A stretch of 64,000 nt of DNA. Origin: Plasmodium relictum (lineage: Eukaryota; Apicomplexa; Aconoidasida; Haemosporida; Plasmodiidae). This document shows, in pieces, positions 1 through 11,886 of this stretch. The stretch spans positions 434,001 through 498,000 of the forward strand of contig NC_041685.1 of the NCBI RefSeq assembly GCF_900005765.1, read 5' to 3'. The position numbers were made by a program, and so were the translations under genes. Positions within the stretch are counted from its first letter, which is position 1. Every line of letters begins with the position of its first letter. The notes beneath the pieces were generated by a model. That model ran no database searches. It was not told the DNA's origin and worked only from the letters and a program-made list of their open reading frames with translations.

Positions 1-789
1 ATATTGTAAAAATTATTATTCCTTTATTTAAACATAGAGTGAAAAATTAAAAGCTAGAGCAATTAGATTTGGAATTATGTAATAAGAAGAAATAAAGTTT
101 AAAGACAAAATTATTTTACCCTTAAGGAAAAAGAGAAAAAAAAACTTGTATATATATATATTACTGTTTTTTTTTTTTTTTTAATAGTATTAAAACTAAA
201 AAATGTATTTATCTTTTAAACAATATATATATTTTCATTTTTTTTTAATTATAGATAATATTTATTATATGTTATTTATTTAATTATTAAAATATTTTGA
301 AACTTATTTTATATACTATTTTGAAGTATAAAGGGAGAAAAAGAAATATATCAATATATATACATTGTGTAATTTTTCTTATTTATATATACATTGCTTT
401 ACAATTACATCTTGTTTAATGAAAATAAATACATAAAAAATATTATTTTAAATATATACATTTGTTGCAAAATAATACTAATATCGTACTTACTTTTATT
501 TTTTTTTTTTTTTTTTTTTTCAAAAAAAGACATATTTTTTTGTGGAATATTAAAATATTTACAGAAAAAATTTAAAAAAAAACATAAATATTTTATATGA
601 ATATATACTTATAAGAATATTGGATTTATTTTAACTATTGATTAAAAAAAAAAAAGAAAAAAAGATATGCAAAATATAAAATTTATTTTATTTTATATAT
701 ATATATCTATATTTTTATGAATTAATGAAAAGTTATAATTTTTGTACTTATTAATACTTTTTGAAATTTTTTTTTCATGTTTTTATACA
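1..789. other. Intergenic, left edge
   Basis: A/T-rich DNA with long poly(T) tracts and no convincing gene. The open frame near 394-600 begins with TTG and is mostly Phe/Lys/Ile from homopolymers, so it is not called. The stretch probably holds the promoter and 5' UTR of the next gene. Confidence 0.7.
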
Positions 790-3700
790 ATGTCGACTAT
801 TAGGTGGATTCATAGGAGAAACAAAAATTGCGAAAAGAAAATAATTTCTTTAAATGATTTAAAAGACATATATTCTGTAGATAATGTAAAAGAAAAAAAT
901 GGAAAAAATTCTAAAAGTGTGTACAAAAAAAAAATATATGAAAAAGAAAAATCAATTAAAGAAAAAGATAAAAAAAGTTTTAGTAAATTTTCTGACACAA
1001 AAACAAGATCAGAAATGAATTTAAAAAATGATGGTATAGAAAAAAATATAACTATATATTTAAATAAAAAAAAGATTAATGAGAAAAATGGAAAAGAAAA
1101 TAGAAGAAATTATAGCTCAGAAGTATATAGTAGAATTATAAAAGAAGATATCGAAGAAAATAAATTAAACAATTATATTATTTTAAATAACCAAAATGAA
1201 GAGAAAGAAAATAAAAACTTGAATATCAATTTAGATATTAACATTCAGTGGGACAAGAATGGTAATTATGAGAAGAATAAAGGTAATAATAATGATAAAA
1301 ATTTTTTGAAAAATAATATAAACATGAAAGATTTAGAAGATAAAATGAAAAATAAATATGTTAATTTATATAACAAAAATAATTTTATTGGAATTTCTTA
1401 TTTAAGTGATTCTTTCGTTCAACATGATGAAAAAAATATTCACAATAGCAAAGAGAAAGAACAAATTTATAAGGAATTCAACTGTGATAGAGAAAAAAAA
1501 AATATTTATTTTAATAAAGGTAAGTTGATATATAATTGTAACGAAAAAGAAAAGAAAAGTTATTATTGCAATACAGCAGAAAATAGAGGTTGTCATTATG
1601 ATGAAGAAATATACAATTATGAAGAAAAGTATAATAATTACGATGAAAAAAAGTTAAAGCATTGTGATGAAAAAAGACAATATATTCATTATGGTGAAGA
1701 TGATTACCAATATGATAAAAAAAAAAAATATAATCATTATGATGAAGAAAAATATAATCATTATAATGAAGAAAAATATAATCGTTATATTGAAAAAAAA
1801 TATAATCATTATAATGAGGAAAAATTAAATCATTATAACAAAGAAAGTAAATATGACGTTTACGATGCAGAAAAAAAATATAATTATTATGATAAAAACA
1901 AAAAATATAATTATTGTGATGAAGAAAAAAAATATAATTATTACGATGAAGATAAAAAATATAATTATTGTGATGAAGAAAATAAATCTTATAATAATGA
2001 TATAAGAAAAACAAATAAAGACGAACACAACAAATATTATAATAATCATAATAGTGACGAGAATAAATATTATAATACTTACTGTACAGACAAAGAGAAT
2101 AAGTATTACAACGTTCCTGGACAGATAGAAAAAAAATATTATAATAAAGAAAATAAAAAATATTGTAATATAGAAAAAGAAAAAAAATTTTATAAGGATA
2201 CAAGAAAACAGTATAATGATTATGAAGAAAAAAGAGTTTATAGCCATAAAGAGTTAGAAAATTTTTCTTATAAATATGAAGTAAATAAAATAGATAATTC
2301 TATTAAAAAAGAAAAGAATCATACAAGCATTGAAGATAATTTAAAAAATAACTTTTCTAAGTTTTCTAATAATTCTTCCTCTGATTATATAAAAAAAAAA
2401 AACTACACAAATATTTTAAACGACAATCAAAATATACACAATACTTTAAAACGTTCTAATAAATATTTAACAAGTTATAAAAAAATGGATACAATTATTT
2501 TATCAACTAATTCATTAAATCAACTTTTTTTGCATAAAGTTAATACTTATTTTGTTTTTTTTAAAAACTCTTTTTTAAAAAATAATAGACCAATTTTTAA
2601 AAAATATAATAAAGTATGGGAGAAGGTTATACCAATTTTTAAAAATAAAGAAAATTTATTGGCTATGAATAATATAGAAGAGAATTATAAATTGGATTTT
2701 AATAAAGAAAAAAAGTTTTTATCTGTACAAGAAATTTTAAAAAACAATAAGGATTATAACAAAGAGGAAAATATATTATTAAATAATCTAGATAAAGAAA
2801 AAATAAAAATGGAACAACCTTATTCGAATATTTTGAATAAAGAGGAAAATGAAGCAAAAATATTAAATCCAAATATTTTTGATAAAAAAGAACAAACGAA
2901 GGATAAAAAAATGATACATAAAGATTTCAACTTTACGAAAAATTTATATAAAAATAAAGTATTAAATAATACATTAATTGATAGTTTTAATGATGTGGAT
3001 TTAAATGACAAAAAAAGAAAAAAAAAATATTTGAAGTTTTTTGTTATTTTACTGTCTTTGTTTTTAAAAAAATATATGTATAAGCAATTTTCAAAATTCT
3101 TTTTAATTATAGGATTATTAAGTAGAAAACATGTAATAAAAAAAACTTATAATATTTTTTATACTTTTAAAATACATAGTTTATGTGTTAGATATTACTA
3201 CGATTCAATAAACCATATAAAATATTTATAAAAAAGGTAAATATTATGGAAATATATGTAATTATATATTTTTCTCGTTTATTTTACTTTATTTTATTTT
3301 TTTAGGTAGAAAAAAGAGAATTAAGAAAGTATATCAATATCAAAATTTATTCTTTATCTTTATTAGAAACAATTTTAAATAAAAAAAAAAAAGAAATATC
3401 TATGCAATTTTTTAATGAACTAAAAAAAAAGAGCATAAATTTGAAAAAAGTTAAGGAAGATGAAGAAAATGATAAGTTGAATTTTTTTAAAATTTTAAAA
3501 ACGAAAAAATATAAATCAAAAAATTTTTTTAATAATTTTTGTTTTGGAAAACCTAAATTATATGGTACTGACGATTTTACTATATTTTATAAAAACAAGA
3601 TATTAAAAGAAAAAGATGAAATATTTCAAAAATGTCTACTGAGATCAAAATCAGATTCCTTGTTAGATTTTTTAAAATGTTCTAGAATAAATAAATTTTC

Positions 3701-4364
3701 GAAGAATTTTTCAAAGAATTTTTCAGACAGAATCAATGATGATATAAAAAACTCTACATTACTTGAACGTTTTTACACAGCTACCTACAATTTAAATCCT
3801 AACAATTTAAATAAGAATATATATAAAAGTAAATTTCATCTATCTTACTATGAGAATATAAATGATACCAATTTTAAATATACTAATGTTCAAAATAGAG
3901 ATAGTAATAATAATACAAATAAAAAAAAGGAAATTTATACACATTTCAAAAAGAAAGATTATGAAACTACATCAAATAATATAAGCTCAAATAGTCTCTT
4001 GGCTAGCACAAGCGAATATTACGTAGATGAAAGTACGCAAATAAATAGTTTCAAAGATATAGATAAAAAGATAGAAAACTCAAGTGATGAAGATATAAAT
4101 AACAAGAACTGCAGGATATTTTTTAAAAATATTAAAAAAAAGTTAAAAATAAACTACAAAAAAACAGTAGACATTAATAGGAAAGACGAAGACTTAAGTT
4201 TAAGTGATTTAAATAGTACTGTAGATTTTTCAAAAAGTAATAAGGCACATTTATTTGATAATAGTCTAATAAATCTTAATGATAATTCCGTTACTAATTT
4301 GAATTTTCTAACAAGTTCAGATTTAAGTTTAATAAATAATTTTCCTGGAAATTTTTCAAAATAA
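790..4364 (+). CDS. Lys/Asn/Tyr-rich conserved-type Plasmodium protein, probably two exons
   Basis: Function not recognised. The frame is open from a TTG at 742, but the first ATG is at 790 and gives a protein starting MSTIRWIHRR. Residues about 270-407 form a degenerate tandem array of 8-9 residue units of the type KYNHYDEE, very rich in Tyr, Asn, Glu and Lys. Near the end of exon 1 are two short hydrophobic stretches (KKYLKFFVILLSLFLKKYMY and FFLIIGLL). The first frame stops at 3231. A second frame, whose first ATG is at 3402, is open right back to a strong acceptor (T-rich tract, AG at 3304-3305), so exon 2 probably starts at 3306. A donor GTTAGA at 3187 joins the two in phase and gives 1151 aa. 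The better-looking donor GTAAAT at 3237 lies after the stop and is out of phase. The Ser/Asn/Asp-rich C-terminal part has no recognisable domain. The alternative is two separate genes, 790-3231 and 3402-4364. Confidence 0.6.
1600..2010 (+). repeat. Tyr/Asn/Glu tandem repeat tract inside the first gene
   Basis: Degenerate coding tandem repeat with a unit of about 24-30 nt built on AAATATAATTATTATGATGAAGAA-type sequence. It encodes KYNxYDEE-like units more than ten times, with variants KYNHYNEE, KYNYCDEE and KYNYYDED. Because the units are purine-rich, the reverse strand also stays open here, which explains the long antisense frames over this stretch. Confidence 0.75.
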
Positions 4365-4998
4365 GATGGATTTATATAACTTTAATTTGAATACCAATTT
4401 TCCTAATTATTCATTCTTCATACATGTGAAAATTATTTAATCATTTATGTATATATTTATTATACAATTCATTATAAAAAAAAAAAAAAAAATTTTAATG
4501 CTACATTTATTATATATATAATTAATTTTTTTTTTTAAGTATATTTAAAAATTTATTTCCTTTTTAAAAAAATTTTTTAATAACAAATTTTCAAAGTAAT
4601 ATCATAGTTTTTATTACCATTTGGATTTTATAAAATTTTATTACGAAAATTTATAAAGAAATTATAATAAATAAAATTGTTTGAATTTTAAAATAAATTT
4701 TTTTTTTATAATTTTTTTTTATGAAACATTTTTTTTCTTTATTTAATTTTTAGTTATTCAAATTTATTTGCATATAAACTTTAAAAAAATTCTCTGCATA
4801 TTTTTTTTTTTTTATGTCTAATAAAAATAAAAATAACTGTAAAAAACAAAAAAAAAAGTTTTTTTCTTATTTTTTCATTTGAAAATAGTGATACTTAAGA
4901 GTTTTGTAAATGCATTCTGTAATATTTTTTGAAATTAATTTTTATACTTTTTAAATATATTTTTAAAAATTACATTTGTATATAACATTCTTAATAAA
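4365..4998. other. Intergenic
   Basis: Homopolymer-rich DNA between two + strand genes. It presumably holds the 3' UTR of the first gene and the promoter of the small gene at 4999. No RNA gene or repeat family is seen. Confidence 0.6.
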
Positions 4999-5253
4999 AT
5001 GGTAAATTACTTAAGATACTTAAGAATAATTAATACAAATAAAAAAAGTTTTGAGAAAATAATTGCACATGAAAAGTTTGGTACTGTTAAAATACCTGAA
5101 AGCTTAAAGAGTTTTTATGAGAAGAAAAAAGAAGAAATAGAATTAAAAAAAAAAAAATTGGAAGAAAAAAAGAAAAAAATGGATAAAGTTTCAATTTCAA
5201 AGGAGAGGAAAAATAAATTCAAATCATCTAAAGGACAACATAATATATATTAA
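4999..5253 (+). CDS. Small Lys/Glu-rich protein, 84 aa
   Basis: The product is not recognised. The ATG at 4999 opens MVNYLRYLRIINTNKKSFEK, followed by a moderately complex segment (IAHEKFGTVKIPESLKSFYEKK) and then a charged helix of about 30 residues with runs of Lys/Glu that should form a single alpha-helix or coiled coil. The N-terminal 45 residues are too mixed in composition to be homopolymer noise, which is why I accept this as a gene despite its size. It is convergent with the TRM6 gene on the other strand, with fewer than 200 bases between stops. The short basic/hydrophobic N-terminus would allow a mitochondrial protein, but that is inference. Confidence 0.55.
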   Translation: MVNYLRYLRIINTNKKSFEKIIAHEKFGTVKIPESLKSFYEKKKEEIELKKKKLEEKKKKMDKVSISKERKNKFKSSKGQHNIY

Positions 5254-5442
5254 ATACTGAGAAATTTAAAAAATTTTTTTTTTTTGTATGCAAATTAAAA
5301 AGAAAAAAAAAATTTAACAAATTTTTATTTTATATAAAAACAAAAATAACAAATAAGAATAAAAATTAAACAAACTATTTCTACAAATAGATGTTTATTT
5401 TAAATGTTAAAATGTATATTTCTTTTTTTTTCTTTAATTATA

Positions 5443-7215
5443 TTAATTTTGTATTTTTAAAGCTGTTAATAAAAAACCGTCAGCCAATTTTGAGTTTTTG
5501 ATTATTGGATGAGTTCGTCTTTTTATAACTTGTTGTTCTCTCAATATGTATTCATTTAATTTAATATTTATAAATGAATTTGTATTAATTAAAAATTGCA
5601 TAATAATATTTGATAAATTTAAATCATCTGTATGAATAATTATTTTACTATCATTTTTTAAATATTTTAAAGATACATTAATTAAAGTTTCTATTAATAA
5701 ATTCACATCTGTCTTAGTGTTATCAATAAATTCACTTGACAAAATTATTACAAAAGCTTCTGCCTTTTTCTGACAAATATCATGTAATAGATTTTTTTTT
5801 ATCTCGTTGTTTTTTATAAGTTCATTTTTTATATTAATATCATTTTCATTATTCTTGTTTTTATTACAATTAATTATTTCTTTATTATAACTATCATTAT
5901 GAGTGGTTATTTTTCTTTTTTTTACATTTTCTTTAAATATACGATCACACATATTTTTTTCAATTTGAAATTTATTTTCATCTTTAGCATCATTACCAAT
6001 GCTACTTTCATTATTATCTTTACTATCACAATTATTTTTTTCTTCATTATAACTTTTATTTCCAGGATTATTTTGATTACCATATTCACTATTATTTATA
6101 TCATTTTTATTGGTATCTTTATCTTTGTGTTTTTCTTCCAAATTGTTACTATTGTGTGAATTTAAAAAATGATGATTTTCTTTTTCATTTTTCATCAAAG
6201 ATTTATCAGTTTCGCATAACTGGCCATTTTCACTACTGATTTTATTATGATTTTCATTTTTAATATTTTCTTTTTCTTTAGAATTCATATTATTTTCAAA
6301 GTTAAAAACAAAATCATAATTAGTATCCATGTAGATACAATCATTAGATTTGGAATTTATTGGAGAATTTAAAATATTAATTTTTACAATATTTGTATTT
6401 TTTTTAATACCAAAACTAGGTATAATAGAGTTACAGGTATTTTTGTAAATTAATGAAAAAATATTTACACTATAACTATAATAAATATTTAATACACTAG
6501 TTAATAATCCATGTGAGTCATCATAAATTAATATATTATGACTAAAAGATGCATCATTATATAAATATTTCTCTTCATTATTATTGGATTCACATGAAAA
6601 AAGTATAGAATTTTCTTTTTGTGTATGCATTTTGTTTTCCTTGTTATATAAATTTTTATTTAAACAAAAATTTTTATTTAAATGAAAAAGTATATTAGAT
6701 AAGTAATCAATTCTTATATAACTAATTTTTTCAGGAAAATATTTATAATAAAAATTAGCTAAATTTGCAATGGTGCATTCATATACTGTAAATTGGCATA
6801 AATGCCTTTTCAATTTTTTTTCTACATATTTAAACTTAGAAATTACTGTTTTTTCTTTAAATGTTGACGAATTATTAATTAATTTTTGAATAATTTCATA
6901 TGGATTTTCATAATTCATTTTTTTTAATTCAGCAATATCTTCTTCTGTTAATTTTTGAGAATTATTGTTATCAAAAATATCTTTATTTGTTCCCTGTATA
7001 TCAGTATAGTAATCTATATCTAACTTAGAATTTCTTTTCTTACTTCTAACCCATTTATTATTAATAAAAGTGAATGTTGATCCATACTTTTTATTAACCA
7101 AAAATAATAAATTTATATATTTTTTTTTTATTTTAATTTTTGTATCTACAATTTTATGTAACCTATATCTTAATCCATCATCTATTATAACAAAATCATG
7201 CTTTTTTATTATCAT
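5443..7215 (-). CDS. TRM6: tRNA (adenine-58-N1)-methyltransferase non-catalytic subunit TRM6 (GCD10 family)
   Basis: In eukaryotes TRM6 pairs with the catalytic TRM61 to make m1A58 in the tRNA T-loop, in the nucleus. The 590-aa frame shows the Gcd10 layout. The N-terminal beta-rich part is at about 1-60. The hallmark helix LTEEDIAELKK is at 89-99, followed by IIQKLINNSSTFKEKT (108-123), then YVEKKLKRHLCQFTVYECTIANLANFYY and the IRIDYLSNIL strand at about 130-175. The C-terminus has REQQVIKRRTHPIIKNS and a closing ALKIQN, matching the family's Glu-Tyr-Gln-Val...RTHP end. About 150 residues of Asn/Lys/Glu-rich low complexity (about 310-480) are inserted before the C-terminal Rossmann-like part. 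No SAM-binding GxGxG motif is visible, consistent with the non-catalytic subunit. It is a single exon starting at ATG 7215, divergent from RPN8. Confidence 0.88.
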   Translation of the reverse strand: MIIKKHDFVIIDDGLRYRLHKIVDTKIKIKKKYINLLFLVNKKYGSTFTFINNKWVRSKKRNSKLDIDYYTDIQGTNKDIFDNNNSQKLTEEDIAELKKMNYENPYEIIQKLINNSSTFKEKTVISKFKYVEKKLKRHLCQFTVYECTIANLANFYYKYFPEKISYIRIDYLSNILFHLNKNFCLNKNLYNKENKMHTQKENSILFSCESNNNEEKYLYNDASFSHNILIYDDSHGLLTSVLNIYYSYSVNIFSLIYKNTCNSIIPSFGIKKNTNIVKINILNSPINSKSNDCIYMDTNYDFVFNFENNMNSKEKENIKNENHNKISSENGQLCETDKSLMKNEKENHHFLNSHNSNNLEEKHKDKDTNKNDINNSEYGNQNNPGNKSYNEEKNNCDSKDNNESSIGNDAKDENKFQIEKNMCDRIFKENVKKRKITTHNDSYNKEIINCNKNKNNENDINIKNELIKNNEIKKNLLHDICQKKAEAFVIILSSEFIDNTKTDVNLLIETLINVSLKYLKNDSKIIIHTDDLNLSNIIMQFLINTNSFINIKLNEYILREQQVIKRRTHPIIKNSKLADGFLLTALKIQN

Positions 7216-8688
7216 TATTAATCACTTTTTATTTTTCTATAAATCTCTTTTTTTTTTTTTTTTATGTATATATTTATATATTATTCTCTAAGAATATATA
7301 TGAAGACTTTTAATGCTTATTATTACATTATTTTTTTTAACAACATTAAATTTCATATTAACATATTTAAAAATAAAAATGAAATATAATAAATTGAAAA
7401 AAAATATAAAATAAAATTAAAATATTAATATTAAATAAAAAAAAAAATAATATGTAATACTGAAGTATATAAAAATTTTTAATGAAAATTATAAAATATT
7501 TTCTACTAAAATTTTTTTTTATTTAATTTTTTTTTTTTTTTAATTTTTTATTGAAAAATTCTATATTTAAATATATAATTTACAAAAAAAGTTATGAATA
7601 CATACTAATATAAATTTTGAAATAATTACAGATTGTTGCTTTTTTATAATTACTGAAAACTTAGCAATTATTCAAACTATGAAAGAATCAAAGAGTTTTA
7701 TTTTAATATCTACAAATCTATTAAATAAACATTTCTTAAAAAAAAAAGAAAAAATATACATTCGTTTTTTAACTTTTCAACTAAAGTTACATAGAATATA
7801 ACGAATTATAAAAGGTATTCATCTACAGTGCTAGTTTAATAAATCCTAATACAAAGATTTCTTTTTAATAAAAACAGTTTTTTGTTTTTTCATTACTAGT
7901 ATTTTTTCTTTTTTTTTGATGGTTAATATGAAGTCTATTTTTTTAAGTTCCTATACTCCATAACATTTTATATAATTTATTTATCATTCATTTAAAATAA
8001 ATTTTTTTTTTTCTAATTTGAGAAATAGTTAAAATTTTCATTTAAGTTTGGTTTAATTCATTTAGATATTTTTAAAGTTTTAATTATTCCTATAAAATAT
8101 GATTTAACTATAATACTTTTAAATTAGTAGTTCATCATAATTATCGACTAATTAAAAACATATAAAATATAAACTTATTTAGCATTTTTCAATTGCGCAA
8201 TTTATGTATATTTTTTTTTTTTTTTCCTTTATATCACAATAAGTTTTGTATTTTTTTTTTTTTTTTTTTATTTTTAATTTATTTCAAATTTTGTAATTTT
8301 ATACTTTAAGAGGGGTAAATTTTGTGATTTTTTTTTTTTTTTTTTTTTTTAACACATTTCATTTAATTGTATTTTATTATTTTTATATATATTCAATCAT
8401 ATTTATGTTTCTCAAAATTTATAATATGTATATAAACTTTCATAGAAATAAACATATTTATATTTATTTTTTAATAAAATAAAAATATATTTATCATTTA
8501 TTTTTATTTAATTTCTTTTTAAGAGTTACTTATTAATCATATGCGTAAAGTGTATATATATATGAATAAATATATATTAATTATAAACATATAAATATAT
8601 AAAATTTTTTTCTTTCTAATTCCTTATGAATATTAATTATCTCATATACTATAGTTAATGTATATACATGCAAAACTAATAAATAAAA
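7216..8688. other. Divergent promoter region, TRM6 / RPN8
   Basis: About 1.5 kb between two divergent starts. It is dominated by poly(T) and poly(A) tracts, several longer than 15 bases around 8210-8350, as is usual in Plasmodium promoters. No gene, RNA or GC-richer island is seen. Confidence 0.6.
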
Positions 8689-9829
8689 ATGGAAAATGAT
8701 ATATTTGAAAAAAATAGAAATGTATTAGAACGTATATATTTAAATAAGCATGTTGTTGTGCATCCAATAGTTTTATTATCAGTTGTTGATCATTATAATC
8801 GTATTGCAAGTAATACAAAGAAGAGAGTTTTAGGAACTATACTAGGAGAAAAAATTGATGGTGTTGTGCATATAACAAATAGTTATGCATTACCATTTGA
8901 AGAAGATATAAAAGATATAAATATTTTTTATATTGATGATAATTACAATGAAAATTTATTTAATATGATTAGAAAAATAAATACTAGAGAAAAAATAGTA
9001 GGATGGTATACAACAGGGTCCAATATTAAGCCAAATGATATTTTTATAAATGAAATTTTTTATAAATATCATCATGCTCCCATTTTCTTACTTGTTAATG
9101 TTCACACAGATCAAAGTATATTTCCTGTTAATGCATATGTAGCTATTGAAAAAGCTATACACGACAATAAATTTAGAAAAACGTTTATACATATCCCTGT
9201 TACTATAGGTAAAAAAAAAAAAAAAAAAAAAATAGATACCTAAAAATAATTATCTTTAATATATTCATAGCTAGATCTATGTAAATTATTTTACGTTTAT
9301 ATATTTATTCATTTTTTTGTAAATAGGTGCTTTTGAGGCTGAAGAAGTAGGTGTTGAATTTCTATTAAAAGAATTAAAAAGTGTTTCTACGTCAACTTTA
9401 GCAACTAAAGTTGGTGATAAACTCTCTTCCTTAAAAAGTCTAATATCTAAATTATACGAAATTTCATCTTATTTAAATGATATTTTAAATGGAAATATAG
9501 AAATGAATATAAAAATATTATATAATTTGCAAAACATCTTTAGTGTATTACCAGATATAGAAAATGCTGAATTAATTGAAGCATTCATGGTTAAGAATAA
9601 TGATTTAATGCTAAATATTTACATAGGAAGCATAACTAGATCGGTTATAGCTCTTCATAATCTTATTAACAACAAAATTGAAAATAAAATCAATTCAGAA
9701 AAAAAAAAACTTTTAGAAAATGAGAAGGAAAAAGAAAAAGAAAAAGAAAAAGACAAAGAAAAGGATAAGGAAAAAGGAAAAAAAAAGCATAAAGAAAAAG
9801 AATCAAAAGAGGATTCAATTACAAAGTAA
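8689..9829 (+). CDS. RPN8: 26S proteasome regulatory subunit RPN8 (PSMD7-type MPN protein)
   Basis: Lid subunit of the 26S proteasome and partner of the deubiquitinase RPN11. There are two exons, 8689-9208 and 9327-9829 (donor GTAAAA, acceptor AATAG). The join makes IG|AFEAEEVGVEFLL and gives 340 aa. The MPN domain covers about residues 18-150 (VVVHPIVLLSVVDHYNR, KRVLGTILGEK, IVGWYTTGSNIKPNDIFINE). It lacks the JAMM zinc ligands, as RPN8 should, because catalysis belongs to RPN11. The C-terminal helical part has the conserved EAEEVGVE, LPDIENAELIEAFMVKNNDLMLNIYI and RSVIALHNLINNKI. The tail is a long Lys/Glu repeat (KEKEKDKEKDKEK), a familiar feature of the family. Divergent from TRM6. Confidence 0.96.
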
Positions 9830-10349
9830 TAAAAATATAAAAATATTTAAAGCATTCATTTTTTAATGAAGTATAAAATATAGCTATTTAAAAGAAATAG
9901 GAAAAATTAATTTCAAATTAACTTTAAAAATCAAAGGAATTATTCTTTAATACTATATTGTAAGAATGATGAACGATAACTTTTATTATTTTCTAACATT
10001 TTTATACAATTATTACTACATTAAAAATACTTTTCCTAAATAATAAAAAAAAACTTAAGAAATAAAGTTAAATATATTTTAGATTTTTTAAATGTAAAAA
10101 AGTAAAATTTTTTATGTTACATAAAAATAAATAAAAAATAAAAAAAATTTTAAATTTCATGATAAATACTTATGTACATAAATAGTTTTTTTTTTTTTTT
10201 TTTTAAATTTGTAAAATTTATTTAAAAAAAAATTAAAAATATATTAATAAAAACATAAACAAATTAATAAATATATTAGCAAATATATAAATTACAAGGA
10301 TGTAAAGGTATTAATAATTAAAGTGTTCTTCAAAAAAATAAATAATTAA
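9830..10349. other. Intergenic, convergent 3' ends
   Basis: A/T-rich spacer between the 3' ends of RPN8 (+) and the LLP-like gene (-). Nothing else is seen. Confidence 0.6.
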
Positions 10350-11354
10350 TTAAAATTCTCTTTTTTTATCTTTATCTTCCTTTTTATTAATTTTTTTCAT
10401 GACTTCTTTTGATTTCTTGTGCATATCATTAATCATTTTACTAACTTCTATATTGTCATAAAAATTAGGATTATTTCCCAATTCATTTTTTAATTCAATT
10501 TTTTCATTTAAGCTGTATTTTCTTCTGTTTCCAATAGTTACCAAACCTATATTAAAAAAATATACATAAATATATTTGTAAATATATAATAATTAAAAAG
10601 AAGGTATTATTTCTTAATATTAAATGTAAATCAATTCGTTAAATTTTTTTTTTTTTGAAATTTGACTGTATCATCAAAAATGAAATAAAAAATATATTTA
10701 GAAAGAACAAAAATTAAATATATAAATTACATACCTGATAATGGTAAAGCCTCTGACCTAAAATCAATTTTTTCTGTTGTTTTATATTGAGGTATTATAG
10801 CTCTTTCATTATCTATAAATGAAAGGGTACATAAGGTATTATAATATTTTTTTTTTTTTTTTTGTATTGATGTTTATATATATTTTATTTGTGTCATTCC
10901 TTTTAAGTATTTATATAAGCTTTAATTATTATATAAATAAATAATTATATAAATAATTATATATATATTAATATAGTATTCTTTACCTGGATGTAAAAAT
11001 TTATTTGGTGGTTTAATTAAATCTTCATATATATTTTCTATATTAAATATTAGAAAAAAAAAAAATATATATATATATACATATATATGATATTTTATTA
11101 ATATGTATTTATATAGTTTATTGTTCTAACTATTATTTAGCATTGATTTTATTCTGTTGTTTAATTTTTTAAGATTAGGTTTTTCTATAACTTCTGTATT
11201 AAAAAACAAAAAATTGTACAGGAATATGAAAAGTTTTCTATATGTTAATTTTAATGAAAACATATATATATATATATATGATATTACCATTTACATGAAT
11301 CCTTTTTATTGTTCTAAATCTCCTTTTAACTTTTGATCTGAGTCCTTTTGCCAT
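10350..11354 (-). CDS. LLP-homolog-like basic (nucleolar?) protein, five exons, 151 aa
   Basis: Exons in coding order: 11288-11354, 11131-11193, 10987-11037, 10735-10812 and 10350-10546, totalling 456 nt. All joins are phase 1, with donors GTAATA, GTTAGA, GTAAAG and GTATGT. The protein opens MAKGLRSKVKRRFRTIKR, which matches the MAKSLRSK...KRK start of the LLP/LLPH family of small basic nucleolar proteins linked to ribosome biogenesis. After that come IEKPNLKKLNNRIKSML, then KPPNKFLHPDNERAIIPQ, a short segment FRSEALPLSGLVTIGNRRKYS, and a Lys-rich tail KKINKKEDKDKKREF. The family name rests mainly on the first 18 residues, and the rest could be lineage-specific. The regular phase, proper acceptors and continuous frame make the exon chain itself fairly secure. 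Confidence 0.75.
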
Positions 11355-11886
11355 ATTTATGTTATTTTACATAAAATTATTTTTTCAATTAATTATATTA
11401 TTAATATTTAAGATTTTAATTTTTACGTATAATGAAATGTTTTTTTCATTTAAAGAAAAAAGATATACATTAAAACTTTTAAAAAAAAATTTATTAGAAA
11501 AAATATATAAAAAATTAAAAATTAGAGAATTCTTTTTTTGATTAAAATATTTTTTTTTTTTAAATTATAATATTTATGTGTTATTTTAAACCAAAACAAT
11601 TGCAAAATTTCTATTTGATTACAATTAAATTTTTGATTTTTAATTTTTACGTAATACATAAATGTAATAAAAAAAAAAAAAAAAAAAAAAATTGTTTATA
11701 AATACATACATAATAAAAAAAAAATTATTTAAAAATATATACAAATTTTATGATCGCATGTATTAATTTTTTTTCCCTATAAACACTTTTTGAATTTTTT
11801 TCTTTTAAAGACTATATTTTTTATTTGAATATTAAAATATATTCTCATTAAGAAATGTTCATATATAATATTATTGAGATAACTAT
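11355..11886. other. Intergenic
   Basis: Promoter/5' UTR of the LLP-like gene and 3' region of the next - strand gene. The + strand open frame at 11359-11541 is homopolymer-driven (Phe/Ile/Leu/Lys) and is not called. Confidence 0.6.

Noticed and set aside
394-600. Open frame of 68 codons on +
   Set aside because: Starts with TTG and is built from poly(T) and poly(A) tracts; no gene-like composition.
1511-2247. Long antisense frames over the first gene
   Set aside because: Produced by the purine-rich Tyr/Asn/Glu repeat on the other strand; Phe/Ile/Tyr/His-only peptides.
3187-3236. Splicing from the consensus-looking donor at 3237
   Set aside because: It lies after the in-frame stop at 3229-3231 and would not be in phase with exon 2 unless the assembly has an indel.
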